Part shown: positions 22,681-32,034 of the stretch, one piece after another
How positions within the stretch are numbered: position 1 is the stretch's first letter
Layout: each line of letters starts with the position of its first letter
Source: Trissonchulus latispiculum
Taxonomy: Eukaryota; Nematoda; Enoplea; Enoplida; Ironidae
DNA: 64,000 bases
NCBI GenBank assembly: GCA_030248195.1
Contig: JASAND010030897.1
Location: 1-64,000, forward strand
Direction of reading: 5' to 3'
Notes under the pieces: model-generated
Database searches by the model: none
Told to the model about the DNA's origin: nothing
Seen by the model: the letters and a program-made list of their open reading frames with translations, nothing else
Program-made: the position numbers and the translations under genes

Positions 22681-23951
22681 TGGTGGACTTGATTGAACGG
22701 AAATTCCTGCCGGATGATGACCAGGAAGCTGCTCTGTTGCAGAAACTCCGGCCGTACTTCTTCATACAGGACTGGCTCCTGTTTGTTTGGCACGTGGACG
22801 AGAGAGGTCGAAGAAGAGGTGACGCATTCAAGTCGATCGCCGTGCCTTACGATTACCGCGAGGTGATCATGGAAGAAGTACACACAAGCTTCATGGTTGG
22901 TGGTCATCGCAGCCATAAAGCTTGCTATGCGAGCCTTGTGTCACGGTATTATTAGCCGACCATGGCACAGGACCTCGCTGACTTCATCAGAACTTGCAAG
23001 GTCTGTGCAAAGTTCAATAAAGGCACGGCCAGGCCTCAAGCTGGATTGCAAAATGAAGTCCGTGCCAACAGACCTCTGGATTTGGTCAGTCTGGTTGTGA
23101 TGCATTGCACGAAGAATCGGACCCTTCGAGGCAATACCTGTATTTTGGTCGTCATCGATCATTTTACACGGTATGCGGAGGCATTTGCCATGCCCGACGA
23201 AAAGGCAGAAACGACAGCCTACTATTATTTCAACGGATTCGTCGCTCGTTGGGGAGTTCCAGTGCATTTGCTGGCGGACCGTGGACCAAATTTCATGTCA
23301 AAGCTGTTCACGAAACTGTCCGAGCTTAGTGGATCTAAACTTCAGCGGACAACGGCTTACCATCCGCAGGCTAATGGAGTGGTGGCAAGAATGAACAAGA
23401 CTCTCCGGACCATCTTCATGAAGTATGCGGATATCTACCAAACGGATTGGGATGACTATGTGAACTGGGCGCTTTGCGCATATAGGAATTCAGTTCATAG
23501 TTCAGTGGGTGACACGCCTCATTTCCTGATGACTGGACACGACATCCGGTTGCCTTTGGATCATTTCTTCGATGGTAGAAATGATGAGGTGGTGGAAAAT
23601 TATGATTCTTACTCACAATCCCATCTGTTCCGGTTGGAGCGAGCTTGGAAGGCTGCTCGTGAGTCGTTGGAAGCGTCATCGCTGAAGAATAGAAGAAATT
23701 TCGACAAGAAAGTCCACTACAAGCGCGGGATGCTGGTGATGCGCAAAGTTACAGGAGTAACTCCTTCCGGTATGTGTGCCAAGATGAGTCCAAAATGGGA
23801 AGGACCTTACCGGATAACGGAGAAGATGTCGGAAGTCAACTTCCGAATCCAGAATGTTGGAACACAGGACAACCCGGATGTGGTTCATATCGAGAAGATC
23901 AAGCCATATCATGAACGGCCAGTCAAGGTTCCAACCCAGCCGTTACATTAA
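22681..23951 (+). pseudogene. pol: Integrase of pol with GPY/F domain (broken)
   Basis: An HHCC zinc-binding region is visible (HTSF...GHRSHKAC... RTCKVCAKF, about 22,878-23,020). It is interrupted by TAG at 22953-22955, at a site where the family almost always has tryptophan. The core keeps the second acidic site (LLADRGPNF, about 23,270). However, the first expected Asp is Val (DLVSLVVM, about 23,078-23,101) and the expected Glu is Ala (NGVVARMNK). The C-terminal GPY/F module is clear (KWEGPYRITEKMSEVNFRIQ, about 23,795). There is no chromodomain before the TAA at 23951. The enzyme made by this copy would not be active. Confidence 0.85.
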
Positions 23952-25440
23952 GCCTTGGTTAAGTCCAAGAAGGGTAGGTCATCCTACCATCGGGTTGGTC
24001 AGGATGAAAATCAACATGCTGTGGTTAAAACCATCATGGGAAATTTGGACGGTATACCGGTGATGTTTTGTAGGGAATGTATGTGGGTTATATACGTATA
24101 TTTGCTGTGAGATTAGCTACCTTATAACATTCATAAAGGTTATCGTATGTATGTGCACTGGCCTTATGGGGCCCCACTTTGTAGGCCGGTCACGCCAACG
24201 TACCAATAACATCACTGGGGGATAAAATTTTGTTAGATACTTGTAACCGATTGAGTCTCTTTTCGAACTGCTTTGAAGGAATTATCAAAATGCTTCCTAT
24301 CCTCACCACATAGCTCATTAACTGGCTGTTTTTGTGGGTGGGAGACTTGGGTTGTAATTTAGTTGACAAAATTTTATTCGTGAATTTTATTTTGTGCAGC
24401 TTTGTATGACCCTGAACATTTCAAGAAAAATTTATTTTTCAAATTTCTTTTGGACCACAGTTACCCAAATTAGAATTTAACTTGCAATAAATCTTTCGCA
24501 CAGGGCCCCCGTTGGTTGCAAATTTGAAGCTAGTAAATTACCGTAGTTTTCTTACAATATGCAAATTAGCCTATAAATTTGTGTTCTCATTTCAACGTTT
24601 TGCCGGTGGAGTCTACCAGCAAAGAAACAAGTCTACCCTAAAAGCAGCAGTATCTAGCCATTCAGATATCATTTATAAAATATTTCGTGTTCAAATTTAA
24701 ATCCTAATGATTTTAAGGTTTCGCTGTTAAGGTTTTCAGGCAGAAGTCTTCAGCCCAAGGTCTGTGAACCATGCTAAGTGAAAAGTTATGCATGTTAAAA
24801 ATGTGCGAATCGAAAGTGCAAACATTCGTATCCAACTGGAAATTAAAATTGATTACCACGAAGGGCAGTCGAACGTCTTAACTATTCAAACACTGTTTCG
24901 CAACTGATTCAAATTCAGCCGCTTGCTCCAAACCCCCAGAGATTTGGCTGAGTTTACCAGAAAAGAAAAAAGCACAATGACTTAGTCGGATTACTTGACG
25001 ACAAGTTTTAGTATTAATTTCCAAACATGTTAACCTTCCATGTTCAGCGGCGAGATAATGCCCTTTTTAAGGGCCTACTTGTTTGTGTTTTTGCATTTTT
25101 TTGGGTCAAGTTTTTCTTTTTGTGGGGGTTAATTTTTAATTGTTGGGAGGGTTTTGATTCATTACTTCTTTCAACAATTCTCTAAGATTTCTTTTAATTT
25201 AATTTCCAATTAATCCCCGAATCTAAACTTTTCCTAAGAATCTAATTACTTTAATTTTTTTATCTCAATACAAAATTTTCCCTATTCCTTGAGTGGGTGG
25301 TCCCTTACCGCAAAATTTGGGTTATTTGTTGCATGTTGAACCTACACCTTTTTGCTTCTTGTTTCAGCTGGTAGTAGTCTAGTTTTGCCATCTGGATCAA
25401 ATTTATTCTGTATTTTGCGCCTATATCTGGAGAAGTCACC
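23952..25440 (+). other. Non-coding spacer between pol and the extra coding region
   Basis: About 1.5 kb with no credible frame, becoming T-rich towards its end. It finishes with TTTTTGCTTCTTGTTTCAG (acceptor AG at 25366-25367), a strong splice-acceptor look-alike 73 bp before the ATG at 25441. This suggests that the downstream region is expressed from a spliced subgenomic RNA, as with env genes of retroviruses. Confidence 0.5.
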
Positions 25441-26909
25441 ATGCATCGTCAGTTCAGGAAACAGCAGAAGCCCGGACACGATCCTATGGTTGGTGAGGGT
25501 TCAGCCCAAGACCAGGCGCCGGACACCGAGGATTTGGAGCAGTTTCCCCCTCCAGAGGAGCCCAAATCCGTGGTCGAGGACTTGGGATCTGACCACCCCA
25601 TGGGACAACATCCAGTGGTACCCCCTTGTGTGTCCGAGACCTACCAGGTGCCCGCATCGTCAGCGAGCCCTTTATCGGAACTGTTTGAACAATTGGATCC
25701 CGTCTCATTTCAGAACTCGGACTCGTACAGTGCCGTGGTCGCCTCGGACGAAAACCGGATGGGCACGGGTCGTTCCAGCGTGTCATTACGTCTGGGAGGC
25801 CAACCGAAAGCCCCATCCCCAGTGGGTTCATCCAACCCCGGGCAGATGGACCTCAGTCTTTGCCTGAGGTTTCTGGCGAGCCTACAGAGTCCAGCTCTGT
25901 TGGTCAAGACCCAGGGACTGCACCGGCCACCGTACAGACCACGGACGCCAGGTCCCTAACCCAACTGGCAAGCCCGAACATCAGAATCCTGTCGGTCCGA
26001 CGTCCCAGGGAACCAAGCGATCGGCAGTTACTGCCAGTGGCGACGCTGATGAAGATTCGGACACTCGGACCTCGGCGCCCAACGGGAAGAAGCCTTGTGC
26101 TTTAGCCCGAAGGAGCAGTCCACCATCGACTTGTTCCACAAGCGCGCCGGGAACAAGTCAAGACACTACCCCCAGTCATCCAGGGATTGGATCAAAATTG
26201 TCCCTCAAGGACATTGAGGAACAATTGGCTTTCCTACAAAGCCAGAAGCTGTTGGTCCTACAGAAGATCCAGGGTCAGTCAACAGTTTCTCAAGATGCCG
26301 CTTCTTCAGTTGCCGAGTCATCTCGGTCAACTCCAGCTACATCTAAGTCGAAGAAGAGGAACCGTGGTGGTTCTAGGAAGAACTCTAGTGGTGCCCAGTC
26401 AGCTCAGTCTGCTACGGAAACTGATGAGCCATCACGATAGCCATCGAAGCAAAGCAAACGTTCTGCAGCGAAACAGCAAAAGACGGGGCCGTCATCGGCT
26501 AAACCCGTTCTGGTGGACCTGGACGCTGACCAACCACCAAAGGCTAGCGATTCTACCCTGCAGAAGGCCCCCATGGGTGAAGTGGCCGATGCTCAACTGA
26601 AAGCCGGCCAGCTCGTGGTGGTCGAGGAAGTCAACGAAGACACTGGCGGCTCCTTGGCGAAAGTGGCAGGAGCGTTCGATGCATCATCGCCACAGGAATG
26701 GACGACGTTGCCCAGAGCGTTCCACTGGTTCTTGAAGGGCACGAACATGTCCTGCCGGACTATCCTCACATGGTATTGATGACACCTCAGGAGAAGGCCA
26801 CCGCTCTCAGCTATGAACTTCCATCACGAGAAGAGATCGAGGCAGTTCCTGGTAATCTGCAAGACAGAGCCAAGGAACACCCTCCAGGATTAGAACCCTC
26901 CAGGGTCTA
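25441..26909 (+). pseudogene. Extra coding region, N-terminal part (low complexity, broken)
   Basis: The region starts at ATG 25441 (MHRQFRKQQKPGHDPM). It is acidic, Pro/Ser/Thr-rich and largely disordered-looking. The coherent reading changes frame near 25,855 and 25,950. It then runs without stops from about 25,950 to 26,437, including a Leu/Gln-rich stretch (LKDIEEQLAFLQSQKLLVLQ) with heptad character and a basic tract (SKSKKRNRGGSRKN). A TAG occurs at 26438-26440, and the same frame continues to about 26,690. A third frame takes over to about 26,905 (HVLPDYPHMVLMTPQEKATA...). No known family is recognised, and the function is unknown. Confidence 0.5.
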
Positions 26910-27845
26910 TTCGATGCGATTCCGGACATCCTGGAAACGTATCAAGCGACTGGCGTCATCGCCATGGACATTGAAGGCGGGTCCTATACTCAGTTCGGCA
27001 ATAAATAGGATGCCGCTGTTACCATCATTCAGATCGCTGGACCAGTTCCATCACGACATCCGAAGGTTTTCATGATCATGGTCAGCGAAATTTTGGCATC
27101 ACTTAAGGATTACTATGCAGTTCTCTATGCCTTGAAGATCATTCTTCATCCTCCGGAGCCAGTCTATATGGTATTTGCTGGTGGTCGGGCCGACTTTCTA
27201 CGTCTGGCCAAATTTTGTGGTCTCACTGGCATGGACTGCTACGCTGCCGAACTCGGAGCGATCGTCGCCCAGTCTGTTCCTTATATTCAGGCTCGGCGAC
27301 GACAGGATCCGACGGTTCCTGAGGTCCCTTGGGAAAATATCACCGATACGACCAAGGAATCGTACGTCAACACTCACCACTCCCTGAGTAAGGTCTGCGA
27401 ATACTGCGATGTGCCGTCTCCTAAAGGACTACGACCAGTGGACTTTCATGGGTGTATGGTCTGGCCTACGGAAGAGGAAGCTAGATACGCCCTCGCTGAC
27501 ATTCTAGCCATTTATGCCTGCTTGGTCAATTTTGCAAATGCTTTGCCCTTGGACGAGTGGATCCAAGTGATCTATCTGAGCAGTGCCCGCTATGCCTTCT
27601 CGCCAAATCTATGGCCGAAGATCAACAAGGAAGCAGAACTGGGAATAGGCCCACATGCCCAGGCCAGAATGTTCACGGCTTCGCAGATTCTCCATGACCG
27701 TCAGATGGAATGCCGACGGAATCTGACTATTAAAAGCGGATCGGTGATGTATCTCAAGGGAAGCTTCGCCTGGTCATTGTCAGTGCCTGAAGCAGAGTGT
27801 GGGAACGCTACCACCCCTTGCGAGAGGTTTCCTGGGTGCCTCTAA
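26910..27845 (+). pseudogene. DEDDy-type 3'-5' exonuclease domain in the extra coding region
   Basis: The signature residues of RNase D/EXD1-like exonucleases appear in order. Motif I is GVIAMDIEGG with Asp at 26967 and Glu at 26973. Next comes a hydrophobic beta-strand pair (VTIIQIA ... KVFMIMV). Motif II is GGRADFLRL with Asp at 27192. A helix-rich middle contains HSLSKVCEYCDVP. Motif III is Tyr-x3-Asp (RYALADILAIY, Tyr 27486, Asp 27498), preceded by WPTEEEA, the usual position of a conserved 'teeq' helix. All four acidic residues and the Tyr are retained. One in-frame TAG at 27006-27008 lies between motifs I and II. Frame changes near 26,905 and 27,810 connect it to its neighbours. The domain would trim nucleic acid 3' ends; its role in the element is unknown. 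It could instead be a divergent DEDDh protein, but the Tyr spacing favours DEDDy. Confidence 0.72.
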
Positions 27846-29830
27846 TGGAGTTGCTGACCAACTTCTATGAGCTGAAGTTCATGACCAAACGACGACGTGA
27901 TGAAGGTCTGGACTTTAACTGGTATGCGATCGTCCCAAACCGCCATCATCACGCGGATCCGAATGACACGCCAACGGACCTACCACCTGATTCGGCCCAT
28001 CGTTTTCTACGAACGGACGATCAACCATCAAATGAGGAGTCTGGGTGGTCATCCACCCCTCCCAATGAGAAGACGGTGGCCGACGAGCCGGAATCATTGG
28101 CGGAAGCACGAAAGGCTGCCCAACGACGGGAAAAGGAGACGAAGTTACCGCCCTTGCCGCAGAAGCTTCCTGCCTTGACTCACTACAAGGAAGGGACTGG
28201 TGATCCGAAGAAGAAGGAGAAGTCTCCGGTGACCTATTCTGGTGGTCACCGTTATGTGGAGGATCGTCCGACCTATCAGACGGCTGGGTCATCCCAGCCG
28301 GCGCAAACTGCGGTCACCACGAGCCCACGCCGAACGAGGTCCTCTGTTCGTCGGCAAGAAGCTGCGAATCTGGCCAAGGAAACCGAAGAACCGGAGGTCA
28401 TTCAAGTATCCGATGAAGAATATGCGGCGGACGAAGACCAGCCATCAGAAGAGGTCGGACGTCGCGAACCGACGCCCACGGACGAAGATGCCCAACGTCA
28501 ACAGGGGACTTTTCAACCGACCCTTCTGGAATCATGCGCGCCCAGGCTAACAATGGCCAATCCGGCTCACCAATCCGGTTGGCATCCACCAATCACGAAC
28601 GAACAGCGAGCTAGGCTAGCTTCGCTGGCATCAGGGATCAGGATTCCTCGGACGTCAGGCTCGTCCGTGACGTCGTCTGGGGTCCCTCTGGCTGTGGACG
28701 AGATTCTGGCCCAGCACGAAGACATTCCCCATGTCTCGTATCAGGAGGCCAGACGCTTTCTGGTCTCTTGCGGGGAACGCCCTGGTGGTGTAACGGGCCC
28801 ATCCACCTACCTTCCGGACCTCTATCACTGGAAGTTGGAACAGCCCGTGATCATCAGCCAGCTTGCCACGTCGACGGACCCGTCAACAGGGGCTCAGTCG
28901 TCGACCAACGTCTCCATTGCGAGGGTCCAGCCCTATATTCAGATCCTGGTGCCTGAATCGATTTTGACTTTAAATGCTCTATTTCGAGACTCACCTATTG
29001 GCGTCGAGCAACCAAAACTCCATATCTATGTGGTGGGACCCCCTGCGGACCCCGAAATGTCAGGGTATGATCCTGAAACCTTCTTCCGGATGGTGGATCA
29101 GGGTAACCCGGTGTTCTGGGAGGTTTACTGGGAGGTTCCTACGGATGGCTCAGGCCCTCCTTTGCGATCGTCCGATCTGGTCATCCTGTATCGGAAACGG
29201 GACGGTGGTGCTATGGCCCATGGGATCCTGCCCTATATTAACACCTTGAACTCTTTGGGTGTCGGGGACACTAACCTTTCCCAGCTTATGGGCCCGATGT
29301 TCCTGGAAAAGGAGCAGAAGTCGGAGCTCATGCAGGTGATGCAGTTGGCGGAACTGCAGGGACTCAATCCGGTCGTGGTCATGCGAGAGCATGAGGGACT
29401 CTGTAAACGGCCTGGCCATTTCGACATTGGACTAACGGCCATGACCCAACAGGCTCCTGGCCCGTCCGCCTTTGTGCTTCCTGAACCCCGCCCAACTGGT
29501 GACGTGATGATGGGTCCGTTCGTCATCCGGACTTTGATGGGAACGGCGGTCCCGTCTACACCTGCGGCGCCTACGGTTCCCGCAACACGATTCGGCACGA
29601 AACTTCGTCGTGTCGAGTCATCCCAGGGCGAAGCGACCAGCGTCATCGCTCGGTCGGCACCAAAATCCCCGTTGGTTGGAGCGGAGGCAGCCAGACCCGG
29701 TGCGTCTGCCTCTCAGTTAGAAGTTTTCGGCGGTGTTTCTGGTTCGGGACGAGGCAGGGCTTTCGTCCATTCGGATCCGATTCGGATTCATCAACGGCAA
29801 CCGCTATCACTACTCGGTCAACACCCGTGA
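27797..29830 (+). CDS. Unrecognised long frame after the exonuclease
   Basis: This open frame overlaps the end of the exonuclease frame and most likely continues it after a small indel, so the first residues (WERYHPLREV) need not be a true start. It begins with a short folded-looking section, followed by a long charged Pro/Thr/Glu-rich section (28,000-28,530). A second globular stretch covers about 28,550-29,480, including aliphatic and aromatic blocks such as VQPYIQILVPE and VFWEVYWEVP. It has no signal peptide, transmembrane helix or recognised motif, so it is not an envelope protein. It ends at TGA 29828-29830, where the coherent reading passes through another frame (about 29,770-29,840). 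Confidence 0.5.
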   Translation: MWERYHPLREVSWVPLMELLTNFYELKFMTKRRRDEGLDFNWYAIVPNRHHHADPNDTPTDLPPDSAHRFLRTDDQPSNEESGWSSTPPNEKTVADEPESLAEARKAAQRREKETKLPPLPQKLPALTHYKEGTGDPKKKEKSPVTYSGGHRYVEDRPTYQTAGSSQPAQTAVTTSPRRTRSSVRRQEAANLAKETEEPEVIQVSDEEYAADEDQPSEEVGRREPTPTDEDAQRQQGTFQPTLLESCAPRLTMANPAHQSGWHPPITNEQRARLASLASGIRIPRTSGSSVTSSGVPLAVDEILAQHEDIPHVSYQEARRFLVSCGERPGGVTGPSTYLPDLYHWKLEQPVIISQLATSTDPSTGAQSSTNVSIARVQPYIQILVPESILTLNALFRDSPIGVEQPKLHIYVVGPPADPEMSGYDPETFFRMVDQGNPVFWEVYWEVPTDGSGPPLRSSDLVILYRKRDGGAMAHGILPYINTLNSLGVGDTNLSQLMGPMFLEKEQKSELMQVMQLAELQGLNPVVVMREHEGLCKRPGHFDIGLTAMTQQAPGPSAFVLPEPRPTGDVMMGPFVIRTLMGTAVPSTPAAPTVPATRFGTKLRRVESSQGEATSVIARSAPKSPLVGAEAARPGASASQLEVFGGVSGSGRGRAFVHSDPIRIHQRQPLSLLGQHP

Positions 29831-29839
29831 GCCTACATC

Positions 29840-30261
29840 AACGCTCGGGCACACCTGGTCGGGTGGCCTACGTCCCTCTGGAGGAACCACCTCTGGATTC
29901 CCCGCCCATGACCAGTGGGAGGCCGTGTATCGCGGTCAACGGGACATTCTACCATCAACATCACGTCAACAGCGGTCGCCCCGTCGGGAGGCATCTCGCC
30001 CTCCCCCCTTCCATCGAACCCCGTGATCGTGATTATTCGCGGTCATACCATCGTGAACCTTCGACTGATCGTCATCGTCGGCGTTCGTCATCCCGTCGGC
30101 GGGATTCCCGTCCAGTGTCACGACCGTCTCGTGGCCAAAGACCGGAATCTCGCGATGATCGCGGTCAGCGTCCGTCAACGAGCCATCACGAGCGTCAGCC
30201 AGCCCGTGAACGATCACCATCGGCTCGTCGTCATGATCAGGACCGTCAGCGGCAATCATCG
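29840..30261 (+). pseudogene. Arg/Ser-rich segment of the extra coding region, cut by a LINE
   Basis: The frame from about 29,840 reads YVPLEEPPLDSPP and then an extended Arg/Ser/Asp/His-rich tract (RDRDYSRSYHREP, RRRSSSRRRDSRPVSRPSRG, ERSPSARRHDQDRQRQ). This resembles the RS domains of splicing factors. At about 30,262 it runs directly into the LINE reverse transcriptase without a stop, so a fused frame of 681 codons appears in translation. The RS-like reading resumes on the far side of the LINE at 31,911. RNA binding is a reasonable inference from composition only. Confidence 0.6.
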
Positions 30262-31872
30262 CACATTATTCCTTTATTGAAGCCAAATAAAGATCGCAAG
30301 TTGGCGAAGTCATACAGGCCCATTTCCCTCCTATGCCCTGCGGCGAAGACTCTGGAAGCTCTCCTCCTGCCTCTTCTCAAACACCACCTTCCAGCTGCCC
30401 AGCATCAGCATGGCTTCAGATCGAAACATTCCACTACCAGCGCCCTTGCAATGTTGGCTTCCCAAATCTCAAATGGATTCAACCAACGAAAGCCGCCAGG
30501 CCGCACGGTGGTTTGTGCCCTGGACTTGTCAAAAGCATTCGACTGCGTTGACCATGATGATTTAATCGCTGATTTACTTCAGTCCTCTCTTCCCGATCAT
30601 ATTATTCGGTGGCTCAGCTGCTACCTCAGAGGTCGACAGGCTATCACTATTTTCCGTGACACCAGGTCGCGTGCCAGGATAATAAGGTGCGGTGTACCCC
30701 AGGGGAGCATCATCTCTCCGATCCTGTTCAATTACTACCTATCCGGGCTTCCAACCCCTCCTGAAGGAGTCTCTGTGGTCAGCTATGCGGACGACGTCAC
30801 CGTATTCAGCACGGGCCCACTTATCCCTTCAGTCGTTGACAAGATCAACGAATATTTACCACGACTGTGCCAGTTCTTTCTCAACCGTAAGCTCGAGATC
30901 TCCACTGCCAAATCTACGGTAACCTTGCTCACGCCTCATACCAAGCAGGCTTTCCTGCACCCGCAGGTCAGGATTGGAAACGACGTGCTCCCTCTGGAAC
31001 CCCGCCCTAAGATCCTCGGCGTGACCTTTGACACGATGTATACCTTTGCTCCACACTGTCACTACATCTCTTCTCGGGTGAAGCAGCGCAATTCCATTCT
31101 GAAGGCCCTTTCTGGATCCTCTTGGGGACAAGATAAGGAAACTCTGCTGATGACCTATAAGGCGATCGGGAGGTCTATCATCAACTACGCGGCCCCTATC
31201 TGGTCTATCCAGGCCTCTCCATCGAGTCTTAACAGGATCCAGGTAGCCCAAAACGCAGCCTTGCGGATTGCTACCGGGTGCCACAGGATGTCTGCAGTCG
31301 AGCACCTTCACCAAGAATGCTGCATGCTGCCTGTGGCAGATCACAATCGACTTCTATCTGCTCAGTTTGCTGCTGGGTGCAGAGACCCGAATCACCCCTG
31401 CCATTCCCTGTCCCACGAACCCCGCGCGCCTAGGGACATGAAACGTCACCCTTTCAGCTGTCATTTGCCACAACTAGCCGCTGCCGACGGCGCACTCGGC
31501 CAGAACGCCAGTGTCCAATCTGTCCAGAATTGGCTACACAGTCAAGCAGTTAGGCGATCCATCATCAGCTTGGGCGACAACAAAGTCCTCGGGCGCCCCC
31601 CTCCTCTCATCGATAAATCCGAACAATCACTGCCCAGAGGAACCCGTACAGCTCTGGCACAACTTAGGTCTGGCCACTGTAAACTGTTGAACTCTTATTG
31701 GAATCGGCTGGACCCGGGCATTGCGAATATCTGCCCGGTCTGCGGGAATACCCCACATGATGCTATACATCTATTTAACTGCCCGGCACGACCCACAGAT
31801 CTCACACCTGAACATCTATGGATCAACCCTGTTGAGGCCGCCCGCACTATGGGCCTTGACATGCCGAACTGA
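30262..31872 (+). CDS. LINE ORF2 fragment: reverse transcriptase, Jockey-like
   Basis: About 536 codons without a stop. RT motifs in order: SYRPISLLCPAAK, HGFRSKHST, ALDLSKAFDCVDHD, GVPQGSIISPILFNYYL and the catalytic SYADDVTVF (about 30,781-30,807). The C-terminal region ends in a Cys/His cluster, CPVCGNTPHDAIHLFNC (about 31,734-31,785), then LTPEHLW and NPVEAA, a layout I recognise from Jockey-group LINEs. The N-terminal endonuclease is missing because of 5' truncation. The upstream frame is open into the host element's RS segment, so no native start codon belongs to it. Confidence 0.85.
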   Translation, partial: HIIPLLKPNKDRKLAKSYRPISLLCPAAKTLEALLLPLLKHHLPAAQHQHGFRSKHSTTSALAMLASQISNGFNQRKPPGRTVVCALDLSKAFDCVDHDDLIADLLQSSLPDHIIRWLSCYLRGRQAITIFRDTRSRARIIRCGVPQGSIISPILFNYYLSGLPTPPEGVSVVSYADDVTVFSTGPLIPSVVDKINEYLPRLCQFFLNRKLEISTAKSTVTLLTPHTKQAFLHPQVRIGNDVLPLEPRPKILGVTFDTMYTFAPHCHYISSRVKQRNSILKALSGSSWGQDKETLLMTYKAIGRSIINYAAPIWSIQASPSSLNRIQVAQNAALRIATGCHRMSAVEHLHQECCMLPVADHNRLLSAQFAAGCRDPNHPCHSLSHEPRAPRDMKRHPFSCHLPQLAAADGALGQNASVQSVQNWLHSQAVRRSIISLGDNKVLGRPPPLIDKSEQSLPRGTRTALAQLRSGHCKLLNSYWNRLDPGIANICPVCGNTPHDAIHLFNCPARPTDLTPEHLWINPVEAARTMGLDMPN

Positions 31873-31910
31873 TCGCGGACACGAGAGAGGGCAACAACAA
31901 CAACAACAAC
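30262..31910 (+). mobile_element. 5'-truncated Jockey-type LINE inserted in the giant element
   Basis: The insertion splits the Arg/Ser-rich segment. It starts abruptly within the reverse transcriptase and ends in a (CAA)n tail (31,892-31,910), as expected for a target-primed, 5'-truncated LINE copy. I could not identify a clear target-site duplication. Its reading frame is intact, in contrast to the broken host element, so it arrived later. Confidence 0.85.
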
Positions 31911-32034
31911 GGGATCGCCGTTCAGCAGAGCGTCATCGCTCGACTGAACGTCGGCATGAATCTCGCGACCGTCGCGGTGATCGTCGACCTCCAGCCTATC
32001 CGAAGACTCAGCGTCAGAAGTCGCGCAGATCAAA
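31911..32034 (+). pseudogene. Arg-rich segment resuming after the LINE
   Basis: Directly after the (CAA)n tail the host element continues with RDRRSAERHRSTERRHESRD-type residues. These match in composition the Arg/Ser tract broken off at 30,261. The frame then yields to the frame of the 492-codon protein at 32035, either by overlap or a one-base indel. Confidence 0.6.
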
